Shown: positions 32,624-40,624, counted from the first letter of the stretch. The stretch is DNA of 60,418 nt from Phytohabitans maris (GCF_031085175.1 NZ_JAVHUY010000062.1:1-60418), one strand, 5' to 3'. The notes: generated from the letters alone by a model not told the origin. Program-made: numbers and translations.

Positions 32624-34390
32624 TTACGCGGACGTCCGTTGACAAGGGTATCCATACGATGGCGAACGCCGGCGGACGCTACGCCCAGACCTACGGATCA
32701 GAAGGTTAGGGGTTCGAGTCCCTTCGGGCGCGCCACGGTTTAGCAGGGCGTTCTCTCCATCGGAGGGAGCGCCCTTCATCATTTCCGGGCCATCGGGGAC
32801 CAAGCGGAGACCAGCAGGATCGGGCAACCTTCCAACGACCGCCCGCGGCACGATCCCCACGACCGCCTCGGCGGCCTCCTTGGCGACCTCCACGAACACC
32901 GACGTGTACGTGTCGTCGGTGATCTTCCGGCTGCTGTGGCCGAGCATCTCCGAGATCACCTTGGTATCGATGCCCGCGGCCTTCGCCAACGTGGCGGCGC
33001 CGTGGCGGAGGTCGTGCAGTCGGATCGGTGGCAGGCCCGCCTCCTCGACCAGCGAGTTGAACATGTCGGTCACGGACGCCGGGTGGAGCTCACTGCCGTC
33101 CTCGCGGGTGAAGACGCGGCCGGAGTCGATCCAGGCGCTTCCCCAGCGGAGACGGTCCTCAAGTTGTTGGCGCCGGTGTGCACGGATCACCTGCACGGTG
33201 CCGGCGTCGAGCGCCACGTCGCGGTTGCCCGCCTCGGACTTGGGCTCCCCCTCCTCGACCTCCCAGCCGACCGTGACGAGCTGCTCGGCGATGGTCGCGA
33301 TGCCCTCGTCGAGATCAAGGTCGATCCAGCGCAGGCCGCACGACTCACCGCGGCGCAGGCCGCGGAACGTGATCAGGTGGAACATCGCGTACAGGCGGTG
33401 GCCGCTTACGAAGTCGAGGAAGCGGCCGGTCTGCGCGGGCGTCCACACCATGACCTTGGACGGCCGCTCCTTCTCGCGCAGCGCCTCGATCTCGGCCGCG
33501 AGGCGCCGGGCCTCCGTCCAGTCGCAACGGTCGAGCGCGCCCGTACGGTCGGTCTCCAGCGCCGCGATCTGCGTCCGGATCTCCTGCCAGCGGGCGACCC
33601 GTTCCTTCGTCCACACGAGGGCCTTCGGCTTCTTCGCGGACTCCATCTTGATCAACTTGCCGCCGGCGACGTTGACCTCGACCAGGCCCTCCGCGCGGGC
33701 GTCGTTCAGCGCCGAACGCAAGCATGCCCGGATCCGCTGCTTAGTCGCAGGCCCGGCGATCTTTCGGTACCGCAGGGCGGCGCGCTGCTCCGCCGTGCCG
33801 TCCTTCCGCACCTGGCGGATACGCTCGTTCTCCGCGTCGATCTCGTCGAACATCGCGGAGATGTGCGCCGCTCGCAGCTTCTCGATCGGAATGCGGCCGA
33901 GGTGCGGCACCAGGTAGACGCGGATGTGCGTCTCGTAGCCCCTGCGGGTGGTGCTGCGGATGTCCTTCTTTCCCGCGAGCCACGTCGTCAGGAAGTCGCC
34001 AACGAGCACGTCCGTGCTCACGGAGAGGCCGGTCTTCACGCGGCGCCGGATCACGTCGGCGGATGGCAGCGGCGCGCCAGCCTTCAGCGCGCGGTCGACC
34101 AGCGCCATGATCTCGCCGCGCTCCTTCTCACCCAGGCGGCCGGCCTCCGGGATGGCAAGCAGTGCGGCGACCGCAGTGCCTTCCTTGGCGGCCTCGTCCT
34201 GCGTCTTGCGGTTGCCGCGCTTTGGGCGGTTGCGTTTCTGGCCTCGCTCGACTGGGATGTCGACCATCCAAGACCAGTAGCCGTGGCGCGGGTTGTACGA
34301 GCCGTCCGCCCGGCGCAGCTTCGGGCACTTGGCGCCGAGCTCCTTGCCATCGGCCCGGCACCGGCACCGCTTGAAGGTGGAAACGTTCAT
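32624..34390 (-). CDS. int: Tyrosine recombinase (integrase) of element B, reading through att
   Basis: This 588-aa recombinase is longer than usual because of charged coiled insertions (about 170-300). Catalytic parts are present: GLRRGESCGLR, HDLRHGAATLAKAAG, LGHSSRKITDDTY with the tyrosine. The final 47 or so codons pass through the 43-bp att repeat and continue into element A until the stop at 32624. The C-terminus therefore depends on what lies beyond att and would change after excision. The ATG overlaps the stop of the XRE gene upstream (ATGA). Confidence 0.93.
   Translation of the reverse strand: MNVSTFKRCRCRADGKELGAKCPKLRRADGSYNPRHGYWSWMVDIPVERGQKRNRPKRGNRKTQDEAAKEGTAVAALLAIPEAGRLGEKERGEIMALVDRALKAGAPLPSADVIRRRVKTGLSVSTDVLVGDFLTTWLAGKKDIRSTTRRGYETHIRVYLVPHLGRIPIEKLRAAHISAMFDEIDAENERIRQVRKDGTAEQRAALRYRKIAGPATKQRIRACLRSALNDARAEGLVEVNVAGGKLIKMESAKKPKALVWTKERVARWQEIRTQIAALETDRTGALDRCDWTEARRLAAEIEALREKERPSKVMVWTPAQTGRFLDFVSGHRLYAMFHLITFRGLRRGESCGLRWIDLDLDEGIATIAEQLVTVGWEVEEGEPKSEAGNRDVALDAGTVQVIRAHRRQQLEDRLRWGSAWIDSGRVFTREDGSELHPASVTDMFNSLVEEAGLPPIRLHDLRHGAATLAKAAGIDTKVISEMLGHSSRKITDDTYTSVFVEVAKEAAEAVVGIVPRAVVGRLPDPAGLRLVPDGPEMMKGAPSDGENALLNRGAPEGTRTPNLLIRRSGRSVRRRSPSYGYPCQRTSA
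32691..32733 (+). repeat. att repeat, copy between elements A and B
   Basis: This block is identical over 43 bp to 19184-19226. It carries the 3-prime half of tRNA-Arg(ACG) without the 5-prime half. It is both the right end of element A and the left end of element B, whose integrase reads through it. No third copy was found to the right. Confidence 0.92.
32745..32775. terminator. Hairpin at the 3-prime end of integrase B, next to att
   Basis: Imperfect 14-bp arms (AGGGCGTTCTCTCC and GGAGGGAGCGCCCT) with a 3-nt loop lie 12 bp inside element B from att. The hairpin is within the reading frame of the long integrase. It may act as a terminator or a recombination feature. Confidence 0.45.
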
Positions 34391-35055
34391 GGTCGAGTTC
34401 CTCCGTCGATACCGCTGCTGCCACCAGCGGGCTTCTGTCTGCGCCGTCGGGCGGCGGTGCGCAGTTCTGCGATCCGCTCCCGGGTAAGGCGCTCATACCG
34501 GCGGTCGTCAACGTGCTGCAGGTCGTTCGGCAGTTCGGGCGGGATCAGGCCATGTCTGCGGATCTCGGCGCGTGTGGTGCGCAGCTTCTGCATCGCGTCC
34601 TCAGTCCGACGGCGCAGCTCCGAATCTTCTAGGGCGTCGTCTTCCGCCAGCATGTCGTGGAGCGCCACGGTGTAGTGCTCCGCTTGTTCGGTGTGCTGGG
34701 CATACAGGGTGATCGGCGCCGCGCCAGCGGGATCGTCGCCGTAGAAGACCCAGCGTGCGCCTGTCCAGGTCGACACCACGAGGCCGGGCAGGAACTCCGT
34801 TTCCTGTGAGAGACCAACGGGGAAGATCAGGAGCACCGGCGGGACCTCGAAGACCTCTGCGAGGGTCAGCAGCTCCTGTACGGTCACCGATGCGCGCCTG
34901 GCAGCCTCGACGTTGGCGATGATCGATCGATCCCAGTCTAGGCCCAGCCTCTGGCAGCGTTCGGCGAGTTGTGGCTGGGTCCAGCCCCGCGTGGTTCGGT
35001 ACCGCTTCACACTCTGCGCGAAGTGGCGCGTCGGGGTCAGGACTTCGTCGGTCAT
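34387..35055 (-). CDS. XRE-type repressor upstream of integrase B
   Basis: This 222-aa protein has a clear XRE domain (FAQSVKRYRTTRGWTQPQLA, then RSIIANVEAARRASVTVQEL). About 130 residues follow with a charged helical end (LRRRTEDAMQKLRTTRAEIRR). It starts with ATG behind GGAGGAAG; upstream in-frame codons add no fold. The stop overlaps the integrase ATG. It is divergent from the excisionase operon across 143 bp that contain repeats, so it is the likely repressor of excision and replication of element B. Confidence 0.88.
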   Translation of the reverse strand: MTDEVLTPTRHFAQSVKRYRTTRGWTQPQLAERCQRLGLDWDRSIIANVEAARRASVTVQELLTLAEVFEVPPVLLIFPVGLSQETEFLPGLVVSTWTGARWVFYGDDPAGAAPITLYAQHTEQAEHYTVALHDMLAEDDALEDSELRRRTEDAMQKLRTTRAEIRRHGLIPPELPNDLQHVDDRRYERLTRERIAELRTAARRRRQKPAGGSSGIDGGTRP

Positions 35056-35165
35056 GCTTCCTCCGGCCGGCGACGTGTTGTGAGAGCACGCTCCGCCAGA
35101 TTGTTGCACGTGTCCACGGCCAATGCCATGATGTCCACAGTCATCCACGGTCGCGATCAGTAGAT

Positions 35166-35203
35166 CACGATCATGGTCCGTGCTTTAAGGACACGATCAT
35201 GGT
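35166..35203. promoter_or_regulatory. Direct repeats, probable operator of element B
   Basis: CACGATCATGGT occurs at 35166-35177 and 35192-35203, 26 bp apart, and the second copy covers the excisionase start. Palindromic GATC-rich sequence surrounds them. It is a natural target for the divergent XRE repressor. Confidence 0.5.
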
Positions 35204-35393
35204 GATGAAGGAACGACTGATGACTTCAGTCGAGGTCGCTGAGCACCTACGGGTGCCGCTGGAGACGCTGTACGCCTGGCGAGCCCGAGGAACCGCGCCG
35301 CGAGGTGTGCGAGTCGGTAGGCATACCCACTACCGGCCCGAAGATGTCGAGGCCTGGATTGAGGCCCGTGCTGACGCCGAGGCGGCGGCGTGA
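35199..35393 (+). CDS. Excisionase-like helix-turn-helix protein of element B
   Basis: This 64-aa protein has a MerR/helix-turn-helix 17 fold (TSVEVAEHLRVPLETLYAWR, APRGVRVGRHTHYRPEDVEAWIEAR). It starts with ATG after AAGG and ends in a GTGA overlap with the next gene. Position and size suit a recombination directionality factor for integrase B. It is the first gene of the replication operon. Confidence 0.82.
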   Translation: MVMKERLMTSVEVAEHLRVPLETLYAWRARGTAPRGVRVGRHTHYRPEDVEAWIEARADAEAAA

Positions 35394-35677
35394 GTGGCAA
35401 TCGGGCCGAGCCGGGCAAACGTTGGACCGCCGAGGCGGTGAGGGAACTCGGGCTCCGGATGGACGCCCGGACCTATTTCTCCGTGATCGGCGTCAGCGAC
35501 AGGACCGGCTACGAGCTGATCCGCCAGGGCCGTACTCCGACTACCCCGCTGAGGCTCGGCAATAAGTGGGTGTTCGCCACGCAGCCGGTGCTGGAGTGGC
35601 TCGGCGTCGTCGACGAGCCCTCCCATCCGACGCGCACGCCGCTGGCGGCGGTTCCCGATCCGCCGGAGGCAGCTTGA
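35390..35677 (+). CDS. AlpA-like DNA-binding protein
   Basis: This 95-aa protein has a helix-turn-helix (MDARTYFSVIGVSDRTGYEL), then RLGNKWVFATQPVLEWLGV, the wing and final helix of excisionase-type proteins. It follows the excisionase gene with a GTGA overlap and overlaps the next gene by TGATG. Two such proteins in a row are common in actinobacterial elements; one may act in excision and one in replication control. Confidence 0.75.
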   Translation: MSGNRAEPGKRWTAEAVRELGLRMDARTYFSVIGVSDRTGYELIRQGRTPTTPLRLGNKWVFATQPVLEWLGVVDEPSHPTRTPLAAVPDPPEAA

Positions 35678-36201
35678 TGTTCGCTCGCGGCGATCCCCAG
35701 ACGCACAGCGGCCCGGGAGTCCCCACTCCCGGGCCCGCTACCGATAACCCGCCCTCACCAAAGGATTCAGGTCTAGCCGTGACTCTACAGCCGCAGCCTG
35801 ACGGTGGTACTCCACCGGCCAGACGACCCGGCGACGGTGACCAGCATGTTGAGCACGAGCAGCTCGACCTCGTCGACCTGCTCGATGAGGATCCGCCCTC
35901 CCTCAAGGAGCGGTTCTGGGCCTTCCACGAGGCGAACCCGCTGGTCTACCAGGTGCTGGTCAGGCTGGCGCGCGAGTGGGTGGTGAGGACGGGGCGGCGC
36001 AAGATCGGCATCGCCGCGCTGTTCGAGCGCGCCCGCTGGGAGATCGCCTTGCAGACCACGGAGACGCCGCGCTGGAACAACTCGTATCGCGCGGCGTACG
36101 CGCGGCTGATCCTGAAGCAGGAGGCCGACCTCGCCGACCTGTTCGACTTGCGGAGGTCGGCTGCGGACGAGTGGCTGAGCGAGGTTGACGATGCTGCCTA
36201 G
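35677..36201 (+). CDS. Phage replication-region protein of unknown function
   Basis: This 174-aa protein has a disordered, proline-rich start and a folded C-terminal half (LKERFWAFHEANPLVYQVLV, TGRRKIGIAALFERARWEI, SYRAAYARLILKQEADLADL). This type of domain is frequent next to phage primases. The start is an ATG overlapping the upstream stop with GGAGG at 8 bp. It overlaps the Prim-Pol gene by about 11 bp. No function can be assigned. Confidence 0.75.
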   Translation: MFARGDPQTHSGPGVPTPGPATDNPPSPKDSGLAVTLQPQPDGGTPPARRPGDGDQHVEHEQLDLVDLLDEDPPSLKERFWAFHEANPLVYQVLVRLAREWVVRTGRRKIGIAALFERARWEIALQTTETPRWNNSYRAAYARLILKQEADLADLFDLRRSAADEWLSEVDDAA

Positions 36202-37024
36202 CCTGCCCGCGCCCGCGCTCTCGCTCGTCGCCGCCGGCCGGCGGGTCTTCCCATGCGCGCCTGGGGCGAAGGTGCCGCTGTACGCCAACCCGCACTCGCG
36301 TGGAAGCGAGGAGCGCGACACGTGCCGCGGTGAGTGCGGGGCGTGGGGACACGGCGTGCTCGACGCCACCACCGACCCGGAAGTCATCGCCGTCTGGTGG
36401 ACGCGCACACCGGCCGCCAACATCGGCGTTGCCTGCGGGAGGCCTGGCGGTCCGGATGTCCTCGACGTCGACGTGAAGGACGGCCAGCCGGGGGTGGCCA
36501 GTCTCGCGAAGCTCCGCGACGCCGGGTACGTCTCGGGCGCCGAGGCGACGGTACGCACGCCGAGCGGCGGGCTTCACGTTTGGTTCGCCGGGACGGATCA
36601 GGGCAACGGGCGCATCCCACGGCACGGCGTCGACTTCCGATCGACAGGCGGCTACGTCGTGGCGCCTCCGTCCGTCGTCAACGGCAACCCGTACGAGCTG
36701 ATCGCCTTCAGGGAGCCGACCGGCGTCACGTTGAACTTCGCCGCGGTCCGGGAGTTCCTGGCGCCACCCCGGCCGGTACGACTCCTCCCAGCCACCGCGA
36801 GCGCCACCTTCGACGGGCTGATCCGGCACATCGCCGAGCAGGGGGCGTCCTCGCACAACAGGAACGAGGCGCTGCACTGGGCCGCGTCCAGGGCGGCCGA
36901 GCAGGGCGCTGGTGAGGCCGTGTTCGCGGCACTCGCGGCCGCAGCTGTTTCCAACGGGCTGTCGCTGGCCGAGGCGGAACGCACCGTCCACTCCGCACGA
37001 CGGCGCACAGGGGCGAATCTGTGA
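36191..37024 (+). CDS. Bifunctional DNA primase/polymerase (Prim-Pol)
   Basis: This 277-aa protein is an archaeo-eukaryotic-type primase. VFPCAPGAKVPL opens the domain, VLDVDVKDG holds the catalytic aspartates (Asp92 and Asp94), PSGGLHVWF gives the conserved histidine near 129, and FRSTGGYVVAPPS is the last motif. It makes primers and extends them at the element origin. A short C-terminal helical domain follows. The gene overlaps both neighbours, and the DUF3987 partner follows directly, so the two probably form the replication unit of element B. Confidence 0.92.
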   Translation: MLPSLPAPALSLVAAGRRVFPCAPGAKVPLYANPHSRGSEERDTCRGECGAWGHGVLDATTDPEVIAVWWTRTPAANIGVACGRPGGPDVLDVDVKDGQPGVASLAKLRDAGYVSGAEATVRTPSGGLHVWFAGTDQGNGRIPRHGVDFRSTGGYVVAPPSVVNGNPYELIAFREPTGVTLNFAAVREFLAPPRPVRLLPATASATFDGLIRHIAEQGASSHNRNEALHWAASRAAEQGAGEAVFAALAAAAVSNGLSLAEAERTVHSARRRTGANL

Positions 37025-38781
37025 CCAACGACCTGACGCCCGGCAGCCTCGACCACGTGTGGGAGGAACCGCTCCCCCTGGGCTGGCGCACCGACCTGCC
37101 ACCCTTCCCGGGGCTCCCCGGCCTTCCCGGCGAGTACACCGAGGCCCTGGCAACTGCCACGCAGACGCCCCTCGACCTTCCGGGCAGTGTGGCGCTGGGC
37201 GTGCTCTGCGCGTGCATCGGTGGCCGGGTCCGGGTCCGGGCGCGGGCCGGCTGGGTTGAGCCAACCAATGCGTGGATCGTGCCCGTCCTGCTTCCTGGCG
37301 CCCGCAAAAGCCCAGTCGTAGAGGCGTGCACCTCGTCGCTGATGGACGCCGAGGACGTGCTCCGCGAGTCCATCGCGGACAAGCGCCGCAACGACCTGGT
37401 GGAGAAGGAAGCCGGCGAGAAGCGTGCCCAGCAGCTCCTGGCCGTCGCCGCGAAGAAAGGCGACCGGGACGCACTCGATGCGGCGCAGGAGGCCGCGAAG
37501 AAGGCCGAAGAGATCCAGATTCCCGTCTGGCCGCAGCTCACGATCGACGACTCGACGCCCGAGGCGCTCGTATCGGTCCTCGCCGAGCAGGGCGGGCGAG
37601 TGGCGGCGATCTCCGCCGAGGCAGGCGTGTTCGAGGCGCTGACCGGTCGGTACGCGAAGAAGGCGAACCTCGACGCGGTGCTGAAGGCGCACGCCGGGGA
37701 CACCATCCGGGTGACGCGCCAGCTCCGGGAGCCGCAGCTCGTACGCCGGCCGGCGCTGACGTTGGTCGCTTCCATCCAGCCGTATGCGCTGCGGGAGATG
37801 GTGGATCGGGCCGACTTCGCCGGCCGTGGCCTGCTCGCCCGGTGTCTCTGGGCGCTCCCAACAGACAACGTCGGGTGGCGAGAGATCGGCGCGCCTCCGG
37901 TGCCCGACGAACTCGCCGAACAGTGGGGCGACCTGGTCCGCCGCCTGGCGATCGCGATGGCGACCGCAACGGCGCCCGTGGTCGTCTCCTTGTCGGGAGA
38001 GGCCGTCGCCGCGCACATCGCGTACGAGCGTCGGATCGAGGCAATGCTGCGGCCCAACGGGCCGATGGGCGCACCGCTGATGCGCGGCTGGGGTTCCAAG
38101 CTCGCCGGTGCGACGCTGCGGATCGCTGGCGCGATCCACGCTGCGACGGCAAAGGACATCGCAGCGCCGATCTCCGGCGAGACGATGGCTGCGGCCGTCA
38201 ATCTCGCAGAGTACTACCGGGCGCACGCAGCGGTCGCGCTGCGGCCAGGCGAGGATGCGGAGACCACCAACGCCCGATCGCTGATCGAGTGGTTAATCAC
38301 GCACTCCGAGGCAGGCCGGTTCCGGTCACGAGACATCCAGCGTGGCGGACCCTCGCAGCTTCGGCAGAAGGCTGCGCTGGCGCCGGTCCTGGCCAGGCTC
38401 CTCGACCTGGGCTGGATCCGACCGGCTACGACGGTGGACAGCCGCGCAGATACATATGAGCTCCACCCGGAGGCGCAGAAGCATCTGGATGCCTGCGACA
38501 CCGGCGACAGTTGCGACAGTGACGAAGAAACCGCAGGTCAAGGCCTGTTCGACGGGCCTACGACAGTGTCGCGACAGCTTGCGACACCTGCGACAGATCA
38601 GCCGAGTGTCGCTAACCGTCGCAGCAACCTGCGACACGCCCGAAAGCGATCGAACCTGCCTCTGACCAGCGAAGACACGGTGACTGTCGCAGCAGTCGCG
38701 GGTGTCGCGACGGAATGCCCCGTATGCAGCTGGCCATTCGGCTCGACCGGCCACGAGATCAACTGTGGAGGCGTCGGATAG
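37021..38781 (+). CDS. DUF3987 replication protein
   Basis: This 586-aa protein belongs to the DUF3987 family found beside phage Prim-Pol genes. It has an acidic start, LPGSVALGVLCACIGGRV, a coiled coil (about 115-170), a Walker-A-like GARKSPVVEA, AISAEAGVFEALTGRY, and a C-terminal winged-helix part. DUF3987 proteins are thought to be helicase-like partners of primases. The last 90 codons include an unusual cluster of GCGACA/TGTCGC repeats and then CPVCSW, a possible zinc knuckle. It starts with GTG overlapping the Prim-Pol stop. Confidence 0.85.
   Translation: MTNDLTPGSLDHVWEEPLPLGWRTDLPPFPGLPGLPGEYTEALATATQTPLDLPGSVALGVLCACIGGRVRVRARAGWVEPTNAWIVPVLLPGARKSPVVEACTSSLMDAEDVLRESIADKRRNDLVEKEAGEKRAQQLLAVAAKKGDRDALDAAQEAAKKAEEIQIPVWPQLTIDDSTPEALVSVLAEQGGRVAAISAEAGVFEALTGRYAKKANLDAVLKAHAGDTIRVTRQLREPQLVRRPALTLVASIQPYALREMVDRADFAGRGLLARCLWALPTDNVGWREIGAPPVPDELAEQWGDLVRRLAIAMATATAPVVVSLSGEAVAAHIAYERRIEAMLRPNGPMGAPLMRGWGSKLAGATLRIAGAIHAATAKDIAAPISGETMAAAVNLAEYYRAHAAVALRPGEDAETTNARSLIEWLITHSEAGRFRSRDIQRGGPSQLRQKAALAPVLARLLDLGWIRPATTVDSRADTYELHPEAQKHLDACDTGDSCDSDEETAGQGLFDGPTTVSRQLATPATDQPSVANRRSNLRHARKRSNLPLTSEDTVTVAAVAGVATECPVCSWPFGSTGHEINCGGVG
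38495..38708. repeat. GCGACA/TGTCGC cluster, possible replication origin of element B
   Basis: Seven GCGACA (38495, 38504, 38513, 38571, 38581, 38590, 38631) and four TGTCGC (38567, 38607, 38685, 38703) fall within 214 bp, including the perfect palindrome TGTCGCGACA at 38567-38576. The copies lie in all three reading frames and both orientations, so the signal is at the DNA level. Position inside the 3-prime end of the replication gene suits an iteron origin. Confidence 0.68.
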
Positions 38782-39026
38782 TGGCACGCCGCAAGAAGAC
38801 GAAGCTGAAGGCCCGCCGCCCCGACACGGCGGCGGTGGACGCCGGCGCGGTTGACGCAACCGGTGGAGACAGCACGACGTGCCCGGACTGCGGCTGGCTC
38901 GCCAGCAACGTGCGCGATGACGGCGCGGTGGTGTGGCTGATCTGCCGCCGCTGCCAGGCCGTCCGCGAGTACGAGCCGCCCGACGACGACGGCTGGCGAC
39001 GCGTGGAGCGGCGGTGGACGCCATGA
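38781..39026 (+). CDS. Small zinc-ribbon protein
   Basis: This 81-aa protein starts basic (ARRKKTKLKARR) and has CPDCGW near residue 34 and CRRC near 55, forming a zinc ribbon. GTG overlaps the upstream TAG. The gene ends in ATGA with the SWIM gene. No family is recognised. Its place after the replication genes suggests an accessory role. Confidence 0.75.
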   Translation: MARRKKTKLKARRPDTAAVDAGAVDATGGDSTTCPDCGWLASNVRDDGAVVWLICRRCQAVREYEPPDDDGWRRVERRWTP

Positions 39027-39256
39027 GCCGCGAGTCGGCCGCGAGCAAGGCCGCTCGCTACCTCGCCGAGGGCCGGCTTGTCGTGCTCCGCGTCGTGCCA
39101 GGCGAGGTCGACGCCACCTGCCGCGGCGACGGGGCGGTGTACCAGGTGACCTACCGGCGCGGCCTGTGGCACTGCACCTGCGACGCGCGTGGACGCTGCA
39201 GCCACAAGCTCGCGCTCGGCTTGGTCGTCGCGCCCAGCACGGAGCGATACCGATGA
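39023..39256 (+). CDS. SWIM zinc-finger protein
   Basis: This 77-aa protein ends with the SWIM signature CxC-x6-CxH as CTCDARGRCSHKLAL. A short beta region (DATCRGDGAVYQVTYRRG) precedes it. SWIM domains bind DNA or proteins and occur in recombination factors. The small size and operon position suggest a DNA-binding accessory in element B. It is coupled to both neighbours by ATGA. Confidence 0.78.
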   Translation: MSRESAASKAARYLAEGRLVVLRVVPGEVDATCRGDGAVYQVTYRRGLWHCTCDARGRCSHKLALGLVVAPSTERYR

Positions 39257-39360
39257 GCGCCCGGTTCCCGCCTGGTCTCCGCAACGCCGTGACCAGCACA
39301 GCAGCTAGTCCGCATCGGATCGGCAATCCGAAGGCGCTACCCAGCCGAAGGGAGTCGTGA
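39253..39360 (+). CDS. 35-aa coupled ORF
   Basis: A 35-codon frame (FPPGLRNAVTSTAASPHRIG) begins in an ATGA overlap with the SWIM gene and ends in a TGATG overlap with the next gene. The sequence shows no domain. Coupling is the only support; it may serve as a translational link. Confidence 0.45.
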   Translation: MSARFPPGLRNAVTSTAASPHRIGNPKALPSRRES

Positions 39361-39836
39361 TGGACGTCGACGCCGAACTCGCCGCCGCGATCGAGCGATA
39401 CAACCGCGTCCGTATCGCCGAGGTGGAGACCGAGTCCGGCCTGCGCTGGCTCGGTGAGCAGGCACCGATCTATCGCCTCGGCACGGTCGCGGTCCGCGGC
39501 CTCCTCCTCGGCCGCGACGGCCGGTACTGGGGCGATGTCGGCCTGGTCGTTGAGTCCGGCTGGCCGCCTGGTGACCTCCGCGACTGGTGCTGGGAGCAGT
39601 TCACGTTCGGCGACGTCACCACGTACGAGACGCTGCTCATGTCGCCGGCCCGCGGCCGGGTCAACGCGCTGTTCGTCGCCCTCGACGACATCGCCGCCGT
39701 ACTCGACCTGGAGCCGCCGCAGCGATCGACCGACGGCTGGGCGCGCGGCTGGGGCTGCCAGCCCGACATCTCCGACGACCTCGAGCGAGGGCTGATCGCT
39801 CACGGCGCCGGCGTCATCGCAGGGAGACTCTGGTGA
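39360..39836 (+). CDS. Unknown protein in the replication operon
   Basis: This 158-aa protein has an N-terminal helix (DAELAAAIERYNRVRIAEVE) and then aromatic-rich alpha/beta sequence (YWGDVGLVVESGWPPGDLRDW, RVNALFVALDDIAAVLDL). I do not recognise the family. It overlaps the preceding ORF by TGATG. The last gene of the rightward chain, it is convergent with a membrane protein gene 62 bp away. Confidence 0.7.
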   Translation: MDVDAELAAAIERYNRVRIAEVETESGLRWLGEQAPIYRLGTVAVRGLLLGRDGRYWGDVGLVVESGWPPGDLRDWCWEQFTFGDVTTYETLLMSPARGRVNALFVALDDIAAVLDLEPPQRSTDGWARGWGCQPDISDDLERGLIAHGAGVIAGRLW

Positions 39837-39898
39837 GCAGCTTTCCTGGGGCCGCCGGCAGGATCCTCGACGTCGATGCGATGGCCCCCTGCGACGGC

Positions 39899-40624
39899 CT
39901 ACTCGTAGTCCTCCAACGTGAAGATGAGGGGCGCATCGTCGTCGACCCCGGCCAGGTTCCGCTCCGGCTGGCTGCGCCCGTCGCGGCTCCATCGGCGACC
40001 GTGCACGTCCGTGAAGCTCACGACCGCCCTCGACCCGTTGAGGACTCGAACCCTCTCCGTCGCTTGCAGCACCCAGTCCTGCGGCCACGGTTCTCCCGGG
40101 CCGAGGACGTCGGCACGTTCAACCAGGTACCGGTATCCCGAGGGCGTGTGGAGGTGCAGCCTGACGTCCAGGATTGGGGCGGTGCCGTAGTTGGCCATGT
40201 GCACACGAACCACGTAGACGGAACGCTCGTCGTGGACTTCGTCGCCGCCACGGAAGTTGCCGACCACTACGGCCCGCGCTTGGGCGGCCTCGGCGTCACG
40301 GCGCTCCTCGGCGAGCAGTTCGCGGTCCCGGCGACCTTGCTCGCGTTCCTCCGCCGCGTCGGCGCGCGCGAGGCGCGCCTCGCGCATCTCGTGTACCAGC
40401 AGACCGGCAGTGAAGACGGCCGCGAGCAGCCCGGCCACCACGCCCACGACGCTGCCCCAGCCCTGCATCCAATCGGTGATCTTTGGTGGCTCAGTACCCT
40501 GCGGCGGCTGGTAGTCGACCGCAGCGAAGGCGAGCGCGGTTCCTGCGACGGCCAACGCCAGGACCGACACGGACACCGCTGCCACCGCCGGCCACCGCGA
40601 GGGCCTCGGCTCGTCTGTCGTCAC
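39899..40624 (-). CDS. Membrane-anchored protein with coiled coil
   Basis: This 241-aa protein has two transmembrane segments near the N-terminus (about 12-35 VAAVSVSVLALAVAGTALAF and 52-75 GSVVGVVAGLLAAVFTAGLL). A charged coiled coil at about 78-115 (REARLARADAAEEREQGRRD) and a beta-rich cytosolic domain follow. This layout is common among actinobacterial cargo proteins without known function. It starts with GTG. It is on the opposite strand to the replication operon, so it is an independent unit. Confidence 0.75.
   Translation of the reverse strand: MTTDEPRPSRWPAVAAVSVSVLALAVAGTALAFAAVDYQPPQGTEPPKITDWMQGWGSVVGVVAGLLAAVFTAGLLVHEMREARLARADAAEEREQGRRDRELLAEERRDAEAAQARAVVVGNFRGGDEVHDERSVYVVRVHMANYGTAPILDVRLHLHTPSGYRYLVERADVLGPGEPWPQDWVLQATERVRVLNGSRAVVSFTDVHGRRWSRDGRSQPERNLAGVDDDAPLIFTLEDYE

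Larger units (their letters stand above)
19184..32733. mobile_element. Element A: integrated phage-like element at tRNA-Arg
   Basis: This 13.5-kb element is bounded by identical 43-bp att copies. It contains an integrase whose 3-prime end faces attL, excisionase, a replication-type winged-helix gene, HNH, HK97 capsid and protease, a deleted tape-measure gene, XRE/TPR control and DUF2637. No terminase, portal, tail-tube or FtsK-type transfer gene is recognisable. The gene set resembles the small capsid-plus-protease elements phiRv1 and phiRv2 of Mycobacterium tuberculosis. Confidence 0.88.

Noticed and set aside
40045-40065. Possible third att copy (GGACTCGAACCC-like)
   Set aside because: It matches only a dozen bases of the reverse complement and lies inside a membrane-protein gene.
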